This document shows, in pieces, positions 56,141-64,000 of a DNA stretch of 64,000 bases. The DNA comes from Betaproteobacteria bacterium (GTDB taxonomy: Bacteria > Pseudomonadota > Gammaproteobacteria > Burkholderiales > Casimicrobiaceae): assembly GCA_004293675.1 (NCBI GenBank), contig READ01000017.1, positions 1 through 64,000 on the forward strand. Direction: 5' to 3'. The stretch's first letter is position 1. Each line of letters opens with the position of its first letter. The notes below the pieces were generated by a model, which saw only the letters and a list, made by a program, of their open reading frames with translations, did no database searches and was not told the DNA's origin. The translations under genes were made by a program, and so were the position numbers.

Positions 56141-56770
56141 ATGGATGACGGACAAGTTGCCGCGCTCAATCAATTGCTTAGAACGTTCATCGAACGTCAC
56201 GAAGCGCAAGCGCCCGTAGGCGCGGCGGTGAGTATGCATGCGCGGCGGATTGCCGAGTTTGCGCAGCAAACCCCAACGCCGTGGCGCAGCGCCCGCGTGC
56301 CCAGCGAGCCGCACCGGGCACCGCATATCGCGGGCCACATCACCGCATCGGCGTGGGTGCTCAATGCCGCGCGAACCCACGCCGCATTGGTGCACCATCG
56401 AAAGCTTGAGCGCTGGTTACAGCCCGGCGGTCACGTTGAAGAGAGCGATTCGTCATGGCTCGCGGCGTCTCGTCGTGAGGTGATGGAGGAAACCGGACTG
56501 ACTGCGTTGACGCTGTCGCCTCAATACGGTGCCGAGCTTTTTGACGTAGACGTGCACGACATTCCCGAGCGAGTCGCAACGCCCACGCGCCATGCCGAAC
56601 CGGCGCATACGCATTTTGACTTGCGATTTTTATGGATTGCCGGATCGGCGCAATCGTTGGCGTTGAATTGCGACGAATCGCTGGGCGTGCAATGGTTTGA
56701 GCTCAGTGCGCTGGCGGCCGACGATGCTCTGGACGAATCGGTGCGTCGGATGGCGCGGTACCGAGTTTGA
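56141..56770 (+). CDS. Nudix hydrolase
   Basis: 209 aa. The Nudix box is GGHVEESDSSWLAASRREVM followed by EETGL; the REVMEE core is intact, but Asp stands where the box normally has its first Glu. The N-terminal ~75 residues are a helical extension. Substrate unknown; it follows the acetyltransferase gene by 12 nt, but no functional link is evident. Confidence 0.85.
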   Translation: MDDGQVAALNQLLRTFIERHEAQAPVGAAVSMHARRIAEFAQQTPTPWRSARVPSEPHRAPHIAGHITASAWVLNAARTHAALVHHRKLERWLQPGGHVEESDSSWLAASRREVMEETGLTALTLSPQYGAELFDVDVHDIPERVATPTRHAEPAHTHFDLRFLWIAGSAQSLALNCDESLGVQWFELSALAADDALDESVRRMARYRV

Positions 56771-56792
56771 GCGGCTGCGAGTCTGGCTTTCC

Positions 56793-56908
56793 AGCTTTAG
56801 TCGCTAATGCCCTATGAAATAAGGGATAAGAGTTATTTTTGTTAACAGTTGAAGTATCTTTTCATTTATATCAATGCCTTATTTAATAAGGCCTTCGCGT
56901 ATAAAGCT
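56793..56908. repeat. 116-bp AT-rich intergenic element, copy H
   Basis: The best-kept copy: starts AGCTTT, left arm GCCCTATGAAATAAGGG (56809-56825), right arm GCCTTATTTAATAAGGC (56876-56892), ends AAAGCT. 23 nt after the Nudix gene and 101 nt before the metalloprotease gene. Confidence 0.85.
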
Positions 56909-57009
56909 AAATATATTTTCGAAGCATGACCACCATTGCCGCCAATTTGTGCGCCGTTCGTCGGTGAACGCACCGCATCGGCGCGACACCGGGATGTCGC
57001 CTTTAAACT

Positions 57010-58386
57010 ATGCAGATGTCATATAACGATTTCGCTCGATGGAGCGCGCGCTCAACCCTGGCCGTGGTGCTTTGCGCGCTGGCGTCAACGTCGGCGTTGG
57101 CGGTTGTCGCTGACAAGCACCTCGAACGCCTTGAGCATCGCGTTGAGGATGACGTGCAATTTCCGAGCACGGCCGAGCCGTCGCCGACCGTCTACAGCAT
57201 AGTGCACCAGTTCCACCATCCCAGGGCCCTCCGTAGTGATCGAAAGTATTTGACCTACGCCAATGTCGATCCGACGCGTGGGTTTTGGCCGAATGGCGTT
57301 ATTAGCTGGCGCTACAGCGATGTGGGCCGCAATGCGGCGATATCGGCGAGCGCAGCGGACGCGTTAAACACTATCAACGCGGCCATGGCGCAATGGAGTG
57401 CTGTTTGCCGCGTCACGTTCGTCTATTTGGGAATGACCACCTCGCTTCCCGGTTTAGGCAATGACACCAACATTGGGGATGGTCAAAATGTGATCGGATG
57501 GGCCAGCTTCGCAGGAAATCAAACGGGTCTTACGGGCGTGCGATGGTTTGGTTCAAGCTTTCCTCTGCCGCCAGTAGAGGGCGATATCGGGTTGGACAAT
57601 AGCTTCAACCCCAATTTGGGAGGTACCGTGCTCCACGAGCTCGGCCACCTGCTGGGACTGGAACACTCGAATGTCAACGGCGCGGTGCTCTCCGGCCCGC
57701 CGCTCAGCATCTACAACTCACTGACAAGCTTGCAAGCCGATGACATCGCAGGCTGTCAATCGATTTATGGCGCACCGCTGCCAACATCGATCACCATCAG
57801 CGGCAAAATTGGGCCGAGCACTAATCTCAACACCGCGCTGCCGGGCGCGACGCTTTGCACCAGCGGCTCGGGCATTACGTGTGGAACCCCCGACGGCAAC
57901 GGCAACTTCAGCTGCACGGTCAATAGCGGCTGGACCGGTTCGATTCATCCGCGCGTCTCGGGTTACCGGGTTCAAGCGCGAAAATTCGCCAACGTCACGG
58001 CCAATCAAACGCAAAACATGCCCGCGCAGTTGAATGCGGGCTTGAGTTGCAACCTCGACGTTGATCGAAATGGTTTGATCGAGCCAGATCGAGACGGCGT
58101 GGCGATCTTGCGCCGAATGATGGGGCAATCGCAACCGAGCATGAGCGGACTGGCCGGCGTTTGCGCGCAGGAAACGTCGTCGACGGGATTGTTCGCCAAT
58201 GCCGATCCAGCCAATTTCAACGTGACGGGTGGCGGGATTTCGGCGTTGACGGATGGTTTAGTTTTGGTGCGCAAAATGCGAGGTGCGCCAGATTCAGCGC
58301 TGCTGCAATCGATTAACGATGGCGGTGCGACGGCTGGCACTGTAAACGCATGGTTGTCGAGCAACTGTGGTTTTCCGCTACCGTAG
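57010..58386 (+). CDS. Secreted matrixin-type metalloprotease with dockerin-like C-terminus
   Basis: 458 aa. Hydrophobic export signal at about 16-34 (LAVVLCALASTSALAVV). The zinc site is HELGHLLGLEH, ligands H209, H213 and H219, of the metzincin type. It is preceded by a strand with VIGWASF and followed by a shortish turn (the Met-turn is not evident; SIYN lies there). After a beta-rich domain (about 258-340) come two DxDxN...DG repeats (about 350-373 and 400-425). The same repeats end the neighbouring subtilase. Extracellular proteolysis is likely; targets unknown. Confidence 0.82.
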   Translation: MQMSYNDFARWSARSTLAVVLCALASTSALAVVADKHLERLEHRVEDDVQFPSTAEPSPTVYSIVHQFHHPRALRSDRKYLTYANVDPTRGFWPNGVISWRYSDVGRNAAISASAADALNTINAAMAQWSAVCRVTFVYLGMTTSLPGLGNDTNIGDGQNVIGWASFAGNQTGLTGVRWFGSSFPLPPVEGDIGLDNSFNPNLGGTVLHELGHLLGLEHSNVNGAVLSGPPLSIYNSLTSLQADDIAGCQSIYGAPLPTSITISGKIGPSTNLNTALPGATLCTSGSGITCGTPDGNGNFSCTVNSGWTGSIHPRVSGYRVQARKFANVTANQTQNMPAQLNAGLSCNLDVDRNGLIEPDRDGVAILRRMMGQSQPSMSGLAGVCAQETSSTGLFANADPANFNVTGGGISALTDGLVLVRKMRGAPDSALLQSINDGGATAGTVNAWLSSNCGFPLP

Positions 58387-58476
58387 CCGACGCGTGAGGA
58401 CAATGCGCGGGTCATCATCGATTCGCCGCGCTAAATCCACACGACGGCTCCCACCCAACGCACCTTCAAGCGCCGT

Positions 58477-61065
58477 ATGAACTTAGACATCCCGACACGC
58501 CCGCAGCGACACCTCCCAGCGCTTGTATGGCATGCGTTGTCTCATCGTATGGTTCGCGCCTTGTTGATCGTTGCGGCAATGCTCGGTGGCACGGGCGCAA
58601 TGGCCGAAGCGCCAACGCCTACCGCTGGCGTGGCACTTCGCGCAGCGGTAGCGCCAAACACCGAGGTCAGCGGCCTCATCGTCAAGTTTGCTGCACAAAA
58701 GGGCGTCGCACCGATGGCCGCCGAAGCGCGCTCCGCGCTCGTGGCTCGTTCAGTGGCTCGTCTGCGCTCGGGCTCAACGCGGTCTCAGTTCGCACGAAAT
58801 TTGGGCAACGGTGCCGAGCTACACCGCTTTGACAGTACGGTGTCGATTAAAGAAGCTCAGGCCATGGCCGCATTGATTGCAAAACAGCCTGGCATTGAAT
58901 ACGCGGCGCCCAATCGGGTGATGCGAAACCAATTTGTTCCGAGCGATCCCGACTACGCCGCGCAATGGGGATTTCAGTACGTACCCGGCGTGACCGAGGG
59001 TGCGAATTTTGAAGCTGCGTGGGACGTTGTGCGCGGTTCGCCCGATCAAACCATCGGCATCATTGACAGTGGCATTACCAAGGCGCACGAAGCGTTTGCG
59101 GGGCGTTTGCGCAGCCACGCGGCGTTTCCCAATGGCGGCTATGACTTCGTGGCCAGCGCCGCCATTGCTGACGACGGAGACGGGCGTGACAACGATCCGG
59201 AGCAAGCGCCGTCGAGCTGTGGGCACGGCACGCACGTCGCTGGCACGATTGCCGCAAACACTGCTTTTTCGGGTACCGGCGAGGGCGTAGCCGGTGGTGC
59301 GCCGCTGAGCTTGATGCAGATGGCTCGGGGGCTCAACTTTACCGGCGACGACGCCGACATCATCGATGCGATGCTTTGGTTGAGCGGTTTGAGCGCGGTC
59401 AATGGACAATTCAATCCGTCACCAGTTCGGGTAATTAACATGAGCCTGGGTGGCGGTGGCGCGTGCGGCTCGGCGTACCAAGCGACCATTGACGCAATGC
59501 GCGCCGTTGGCACGCTTGCGGTCATCGCGGCCGGCAATGATTCTGGCAATGTGTCGGGTTCCGCTCCAGCCAATTGTCGGGGCGTCGTGGCGGTGGCGGC
59601 CTCTACGCAGGGCGGAAATTTAGCGTCGTTCAGTAATTTTGGTGCCGGAGTGACCTTGACGGCGCCGGGCGCAAACATCTTGTCAGTTGGCGGGGTGACC
59701 AACGGCGCTTGCTACAAGTCCGGCACGTCGATGGCCGCCCCGCACGTGACCGCTGCGGTTGCGCTGCTTCAGGCTCGCATACCGAGCCTGAGTGTGAGTC
59801 AAACCATCTTGGCGCTGCGGGCTGGCGCGCGTGCGTTTCTACCGAGTGGCAACTGCACTACGAGCGCGTGCGGCGCGGGCTTGCTCGATGCCTACCAGTC
59901 GCTCCAAACGATCGACCCATCGGCTGCACCACGGGTTGGCTGGGCAACAGGGGCCGTAACGTTGCGCGAAAACGATGGCAGCGTGACGCTCAATCTCACT
60001 CGAATTGGCGCGTCGTCATCATCGGTGTCGGCCACGATCAATTTTGTCAACGGCACGGCCGTTTCGGGTACCGATTTCGTCGCGCCGGTGACCACGACCG
60101 TTCATTGGGCGGCGGGTGACGTGTCCGACCAAACGATCAGCATCCCGATTGTTGCGCGCAGCGGCGAGCAAGGCACGCGGCAATTTAGCGCGCAGATTGC
60201 AAGCGTGACCGGTGGCGGCACCACCGTCGAACCAGCCATCGTTCCGATCACGATCACCGAAGTCGATTGCAACACGGTCATTCCCATGGCCATCGGTGAC
60301 ACCGTCACGGGTACGTTGGGAACACCTCTGACGCCTTACTGCCGCGGTGGCGTGCGTGGCCCAGCGTTTGACACCGTTCGCTACCGCTTCACGGGGGTGG
60401 CGGGACAGCGCGTGAGCATCGCGCTTAATTCCACCCAAGCCAGTCCGGTTCTAGATCCCTATCTTTACTTGCTGGATGCCGACAAAAAGATTCTCGCGGA
60501 GAATGATGACATCAGTGGCGGCGTTTTGCGTAACTCATTGATTCAGAATTTTGTGTTGCCCAGCTCTGGGACTTTCTTTATCGACGTCAGCGCTTGGAGC
60601 TCAACCCAAGAAAATGTTGGACCCTACGCGCTGCAACTATCTACCTGCGGCACCTACGTGGCCGGGCTCACCTGCAATTTGGATATCGACAGCAATGATG
60701 CGTTTGACGGCACCGACGGCTTGTTGATTGTTCGGCGGATAACAGGCGTGGAATCGACATCACTCAAAACGGGCTTGATGCTCGACGCGTGCGCCGAACG
60801 AACGATCGCCGAGGACATTGGAAGCGTCATTGATGCACAGTTGGTCGCGCCAGTCGCACCTCCCACCGCACCGATTCCGTTTGACATCGACAATGACGGC
60901 AAAGTGCTTGCGACGACTGATGGCTTGATTTTGCTTCGAGCTTCTCTCGGCATACGCGGCGACGCCCTCGTTGCTGGTGCAACGGCCGCCGGCGCACTTC
61001 GCAGCACCTGGCCGCTCGTTCGAACTTACTTGAACACGAGCTGCGGCATGAATTTGCTCCCATAA
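58477..61065 (+). CDS. Secreted subtilisin-like serine protease, multidomain
   Basis: 862 aa. Signal/anchor (about 24-45), propeptide (about 60-150, I9-like), and S8 catalytic domain with D197 (GIIDSGI), H253 (GHGTHVAG), N354 (AAGND) and S418 (SGTSMAAPH). Then a Calx-beta-like domain (about 486-596), a PPC-type pre-peptidase domain (about 630-722, DPYLYLLDADKKILAENDD) and two dockerin-like repeats (about 733-757 and 802-826). It lies 90 nt after the metalloprotease and shares its C-terminal module, so the two probably act together outside the cell. Confidence 0.88.
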   Translation: MNLDIPTRPQRHLPALVWHALSHRMVRALLIVAAMLGGTGAMAEAPTPTAGVALRAAVAPNTEVSGLIVKFAAQKGVAPMAAEARSALVARSVARLRSGSTRSQFARNLGNGAELHRFDSTVSIKEAQAMAALIAKQPGIEYAAPNRVMRNQFVPSDPDYAAQWGFQYVPGVTEGANFEAAWDVVRGSPDQTIGIIDSGITKAHEAFAGRLRSHAAFPNGGYDFVASAAIADDGDGRDNDPEQAPSSCGHGTHVAGTIAANTAFSGTGEGVAGGAPLSLMQMARGLNFTGDDADIIDAMLWLSGLSAVNGQFNPSPVRVINMSLGGGGACGSAYQATIDAMRAVGTLAVIAAGNDSGNVSGSAPANCRGVVAVAASTQGGNLASFSNFGAGVTLTAPGANILSVGGVTNGACYKSGTSMAAPHVTAAVALLQARIPSLSVSQTILALRAGARAFLPSGNCTTSACGAGLLDAYQSLQTIDPSAAPRVGWATGAVTLRENDGSVTLNLTRIGASSSSVSATINFVNGTAVSGTDFVAPVTTTVHWAAGDVSDQTISIPIVARSGEQGTRQFSAQIASVTGGGTTVEPAIVPITITEVDCNTVIPMAIGDTVTGTLGTPLTPYCRGGVRGPAFDTVRYRFTGVAGQRVSIALNSTQASPVLDPYLYLLDADKKILAENDDISGGVLRNSLIQNFVLPSSGTFFIDVSAWSSTQENVGPYALQLSTCGTYVAGLTCNLDIDSNDAFDGTDGLLIVRRITGVESTSLKTGLMLDACAERTIAEDIGSVIDAQLVAPVAPPTAPIPFDIDNDGKVLATTDGLILLRASLGIRGDALVAGATAAGALRSTWPLVRTYLNTSCGMNLLP

Positions 61066-61076
61066 AGCGCGACGAA

Positions 61077-63128
61077 CTAGAGATCAAATGCCTCGGCGGG
61101 CAACGCCTGTCTGGCACGCAGTCCTATTCGAACAACCGCGTTTGACAGCGCAGCGGCGTGTTTTGTTTGATTAAACAAAGCGCTTGCTCGAGCGTTAGCG
61201 GCACGCTGTCGGTAGCGTGCTCGCAGTTCATGATCCAAAGCAAGCTTGATGGCCAAGGCTTCGTATTGTTCGCTCGTCTCGCAAGCGAGCTCCGAGAGTC
61301 CCGCAGCGCTCAGGATACTGCTGCTCGCACGTGCGGCAAAGCCGCGTCCGCTCAAAGCGATGACCGGCACGCCCATGTACAAAATGTCGCAGGTTGTACT
61401 GTGACCGCCGTATGGGAAACTATCGAGAGCCAAGTCCGCGCAGGCTAGACGCGCCAGGTAATCTGTCTCGGGTAAACCGCCACGGTGCCAACGGATGCGG
61501 CTCGAATCCACACCGCGCGCCTGCGCGAATTCGATGAGGTTGGTTTCAGCCGTTTGACTGCCCTTCGGAAGCCAAAGGAGCGCGCTCGGACACGCGTGCA
61601 AAATTCGGAGCCAAAGTTCGAGACAACGGGGCGTGAGTTTGCCGATGTGATTAAACGAGGCCAGTACGACGGCGTCGCCCGGCAAACCGGCCAACTCGCG
61701 AGACATCGGCGCGATCACGTCGGGGTAGCTCGCGGTGGACGCGTAGGTATCTGGCATGCGAATGATCGCCTCGCTATAGTGCGTTCGGCTCGCCTCGGAT
61801 GGCACCAAGATGCGATCCGCGATTAGATAGTCGCAAACGCCGCCGGTCGTGCCCGGATACCCCCAGAACCCGACGTTGACCCGCGCTGGACGCGCGAGCA
61901 ATATCGCGTGACGCTCGTTGGTCGTCATACCCATCGCATCGATCAGAACATCGATTCCGTCGTCGTGAATGCGTTGCGCTGCTGCGGCGTCGGTCAGCGT
62001 GTGGATATTGACGACCCGGTCAAACGCGCGCTCAAGACGCTCTTTCATCGCTGTCGGCTTTGGCGCCGTCCACGAGTACGCGGTGAGCTCGATTCGGTCT
62101 CGATCAAGCGATTCCCACAGCGCCACCGTCGTGCGACCGACCGGGTGGTCGTTCAGGTCTGCGCTCAGAACGGCGACCCGAATTTTGTTGCTGGGAGCTC
62201 GATTTTGATTTCGCAATCGGTCGATGTGCAGCGGTTTCAGCGCGTGGAATCGAGTCTTAGCGATTCGAAGCATCGCTTCGGGTTCGTCAAACCACCACAT
62301 TAGCGATAGCGACTCGGCCCCGAGTCCGGGCGGCTCGTTCAGAGCGAGGGCGAGGGCCGAAGCATCCTTGGCAATGTTTGACCACGCAACGTTTTGCAGA
62401 AATATCGGTAAGCGTCCAACGGCCGATTCCGCGCCGTCGGGCTCGAGTTCTTGCCAGCGCTTCGTCCACAGAAATGCATCGTCTCCGCGCTTGGCACCAT
62501 GCAGCGCTTTGGCGAAATTGGCTTGAAGTCCCGGCGCGTTGGGCTGCAATTGATGACAAGCTTGGAACGGGTCGCAGGCCTCATCAAAACGTCCCAAGCC
62601 GGCCAGCGCTCGTCCGCGTTCAAACAGGCCCATCCAACGCATTTCATCGTCAAGTGGGTGCGCGTCAAGGGTGACGAGGGCGTCTTCGAAATTTTGGAGA
62701 GTGTTCGATAGGGTCGCTATGTTAAACGCGGCCGCAGTAAGCTCCGGAGCGAGTTTCAACGCCGTGCGAAATGCGCTAATCGCACGTTGGGCGTCGCCCA
62801 GCGCAACCCACGAAACGGCGGCTTCATAGTGCAACTCAGCGACGTTGGATTCGAGCGACGCCGCGTCGGCGAAGCGACTGGCAGCTTTGTCATGTTGCCC
62901 GCGATTGCGCGCCTCGTGCGCTGCGATGAAGAGCATCTGCGCGTTGAGCCGCCCCGCAGATCGGGCGTGTTCCACAACGGCGTCAAGCGTGGCGATCGCA
63001 TCGGCGGCACCACAAGCGTCAACGGCTCGGGTGTATTCCTCGTCAGTCCATCGGTGCGCACTGCCGAGGAGATGGTGGGCTGCTTGAGCAACGACTGCGG
63101 GGTCTGTGTGATTGAGTGACGGATGCAT
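61077..63128 (-). CDS. TPR protein with OGT/SPINDLY-like glycosyltransferase domain
   Basis: 683 aa. Residues ~1-300 form TPR-like helical repeats. Residues ~310-680 match the O-GlcNAc-transferase catalytic region (GT41): NDHPVGRTTVALWESLDRDR, GYPGTTGG, LDSFPYGGHSTTCDILYMGV and GRGFAARASSSIL. It probably transfers a sugar to protein side chains in the cytoplasm. Convergent with the subtilase gene (11 nt between stops). Targets are unknown; a link with the secreted proteases or flagellin is possible but not shown. Confidence 0.85.
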   Translation of the reverse strand: MHPSLNHTDPAVVAQAAHHLLGSAHRWTDEEYTRAVDACGAADAIATLDAVVEHARSAGRLNAQMLFIAAHEARNRGQHDKAASRFADAASLESNVAELHYEAAVSWVALGDAQRAISAFRTALKLAPELTAAAFNIATLSNTLQNFEDALVTLDAHPLDDEMRWMGLFERGRALAGLGRFDEACDPFQACHQLQPNAPGLQANFAKALHGAKRGDDAFLWTKRWQELEPDGAESAVGRLPIFLQNVAWSNIAKDASALALALNEPPGLGAESLSLMWWFDEPEAMLRIAKTRFHALKPLHIDRLRNQNRAPSNKIRVAVLSADLNDHPVGRTTVALWESLDRDRIELTAYSWTAPKPTAMKERLERAFDRVVNIHTLTDAAAAQRIHDDGIDVLIDAMGMTTNERHAILLARPARVNVGFWGYPGTTGGVCDYLIADRILVPSEASRTHYSEAIIRMPDTYASTASYPDVIAPMSRELAGLPGDAVVLASFNHIGKLTPRCLELWLRILHACPSALLWLPKGSQTAETNLIEFAQARGVDSSRIRWHRGGLPETDYLARLACADLALDSFPYGGHSTTCDILYMGVPVIALSGRGFAARASSSILSAAGLSELACETSEQYEALAIKLALDHELRARYRQRAANARASALFNQTKHAAALSNAVVRIGLRARQALPAEAFDL

Positions 63129-63176
63129 CGGGCGTGGCGAAGAGGTGAAAGTTTCGAGCGACGGTGAGCCGAGCCG

Positions 63177-64000
63177 CTACTGTGACTTCGTTGTTTGAGA
63201 ATCAAGACCAATAACTTGTGCGCTGATGTCACCGCCACGTGTGCGGGCTCGGATTCGCTCGCCAATTCGCGTCTGCGAAGGGTCGGCGATCGTGTTGCCT
63301 TGGGCGTCAAGCAGGATCGAAAAACCGCGCTCAAGCACGCGTTCTGGACTGAGTGCTTCGAGCGCTGTGTGCAAGCGTTGCAGTGCAGCGCTTCTCGCGC
63401 CGCCCGTGATTGCTGAGGCGTGGGCTAAACGCTGTGCTAGTGCCGTTAGCTCGCCACGTTGGTCGCTTGCAAACTTAGCGTTGCGAGACATTCGGTGCGA
63501 CAGTTGCATCCACTGCGTTCGCCGGGGCGGCACCAGCGAATCTCCAGCGCGATTGATACGTGCGCTGAGCCGTTCGAGACGCTCCCGCCATGGCGCGATG
63601 AGCGAGCTTGTGCTGCTCACGGCGTCGGCGGCTCGATCGATCCGCTGCTCAAGGCGCTCTATGTAGCTCTGCATTGCGCGCTGCAGCGAGTCACCTGCGC
63701 TGAGGCCGCGAGCCAGCGCGTGCCGCCGGTCGGGGGTGACCGCTGCCGCGGCGGCGCTGGGCGTTGGCGCGCGCAAGTCAGCTGCGAAATCGCACAACGT
63801 AAAGTCCGTCTCGTGCCCGATAGCGCTGACGATGGGAATGCTGCTCGCCGCCACGGCGCGCACTAGTGATTCGTCATTAAACGCCCACAAGTCTTCGATG
63901 CTGCCGCCGCCGCGACCGATGATCAGTGTGTCGCACTCGTTTCGCTTATTGGCAGCGCCGAGCGCCGCCAGCAGCTCTCTGGGCGCATTGACGCCCTGAA
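63177..64000 (-). CDS. xseA: Exodeoxyribonuclease VII large subunit (partial, 5' end outside window)
   Basis: C-terminal ~273 codons of XseA. The frame is open to the window edge. The conserved catalytic-domain segment [18 protein letters not shown] lies at the edge; then come the coiled-coil helices ([20 protein letters not shown]) and the C-terminal [11 protein letters not shown] segment. With XseB it degrades single-stranded DNA. The start codon and the N-terminal OB domain are beyond 64000. Confidence 0.93.
   Translation of the reverse strand, partial: QGVNAPRELLAALGAANKRNECDTLIIGRGGGSIEDLWAFNDESLVRAVAASSIPIVSAIGHETDFTLCDFAADLRAPTPSAAAAAVTPDRRHALARGLSAGDSLQRAMQSYIERLEQRIDRAADAVSSTSSLIAPWRERLERLSARINRAGDSLVPPRRTQWMQLSHRMSRNAKFASDQRGELTALAQRLAHASAITGGARSAALQRLHTALEALSPERVLERGFSILLDAQGNTIADPSQTRIGERIRARTRGGDISAQVIGLDSQTTKSQ

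Overview
The window looks like a chromosome segment of a betaproteobacterium, probably order Burkholderiales. Pointers are petABC followed by sspA-sspB, a DUF3138-type porin inside a putrescine cluster, a paa operon with a TetR-type PaaR operator, and housekeeping genes (asd, aroE, arfB, xseA) of betaproteobacterial character. The DNA is moderately GC-rich, with short AT-rich islands that are almost all dispersed repeats. I see no transposase, phage gene, rRNA or CRISPR array. One tRNA, Thr(TGT), is present.

Layout. 0.3-3.2 kb: asd (minus), then aroQ-aroE (plus). 3.6-12.2 kb: a sulfonate-degradation operon, suyA-suyB, a three-gene TRAP transporter, and hpsN-hpsO-hpsP. Together these would import 2,3-dihydroxypropane-1-sulfonate (DHPS), oxidise it to sulfolactate and split that into pyruvate and sulfite. 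12.6-14.5 kb: a small metal-related group with an HMA-domain periplasmic protein, a MerT-like membrane protein and two unrecognised exported proteins. 15.2-18.0 kb: the cytochrome bc1 complex. 18.2-21.7 kb: sspAB, tRNA-Thr, a DEAD-box helicase and a glycine-rich small membrane protein. 22.0-27.8 kb (minus): arfB, a PIN-like protein and a livKHMGF-type amino-acid ABC importer. 28.2-41.0 kb (minus): a putrescine uptake and catabolism cluster (potFGHI, porin, glutamine-synthetase-like enzymes, aminotransferase, puuC, puuD). 41.4-50.0 kb: the phenylacetate pathway (paaG; paaABC-E without paaD; paaR; paaF), with a large GGDEF/EAL protein transcribed divergently from paaA. 50.0-56.8 kb: mobB, moaD, moaE, a DgoK-like kinase, a Pat/PatZ-like acetyltransferase and a Nudix hydrolase. 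57.0-61.1 kb: two secreted proteases sharing a dockerin-like C-terminal module. 61.1-64.0 kb (minus): an OGT-like TPR glycosyltransferase and the 3' part of xseA.

The most unusual structure is not a gene. Eight AT-rich intergenic elements, each 116 bp, recur across the window. They start near AGCTTT, end near AAAGCT, and carry two inverted 17-bp arms (consensus GCCNTATGAAATANGGG and its reverse complement). The outer ends of the arms lie 84 bp apart in seven copies and 83 in the eighth, while the centre is not conserved. All eight sit 3' of a gene. A second family consists of inverted arrays of ATCTGCG units. Further structures are a perfect 15-bp-arm palindrome in front of suyA and a 32-bp-arm inverted repeat between suyA and suyB.

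Metabolically the window is a set of scavenging modules (C3 sulfonate, amino acids, putrescine, phenylacetate, extracellular protein) placed between housekeeping genes. Function calls rest on motifs, lengths and gene order read by eye; no database search was run.
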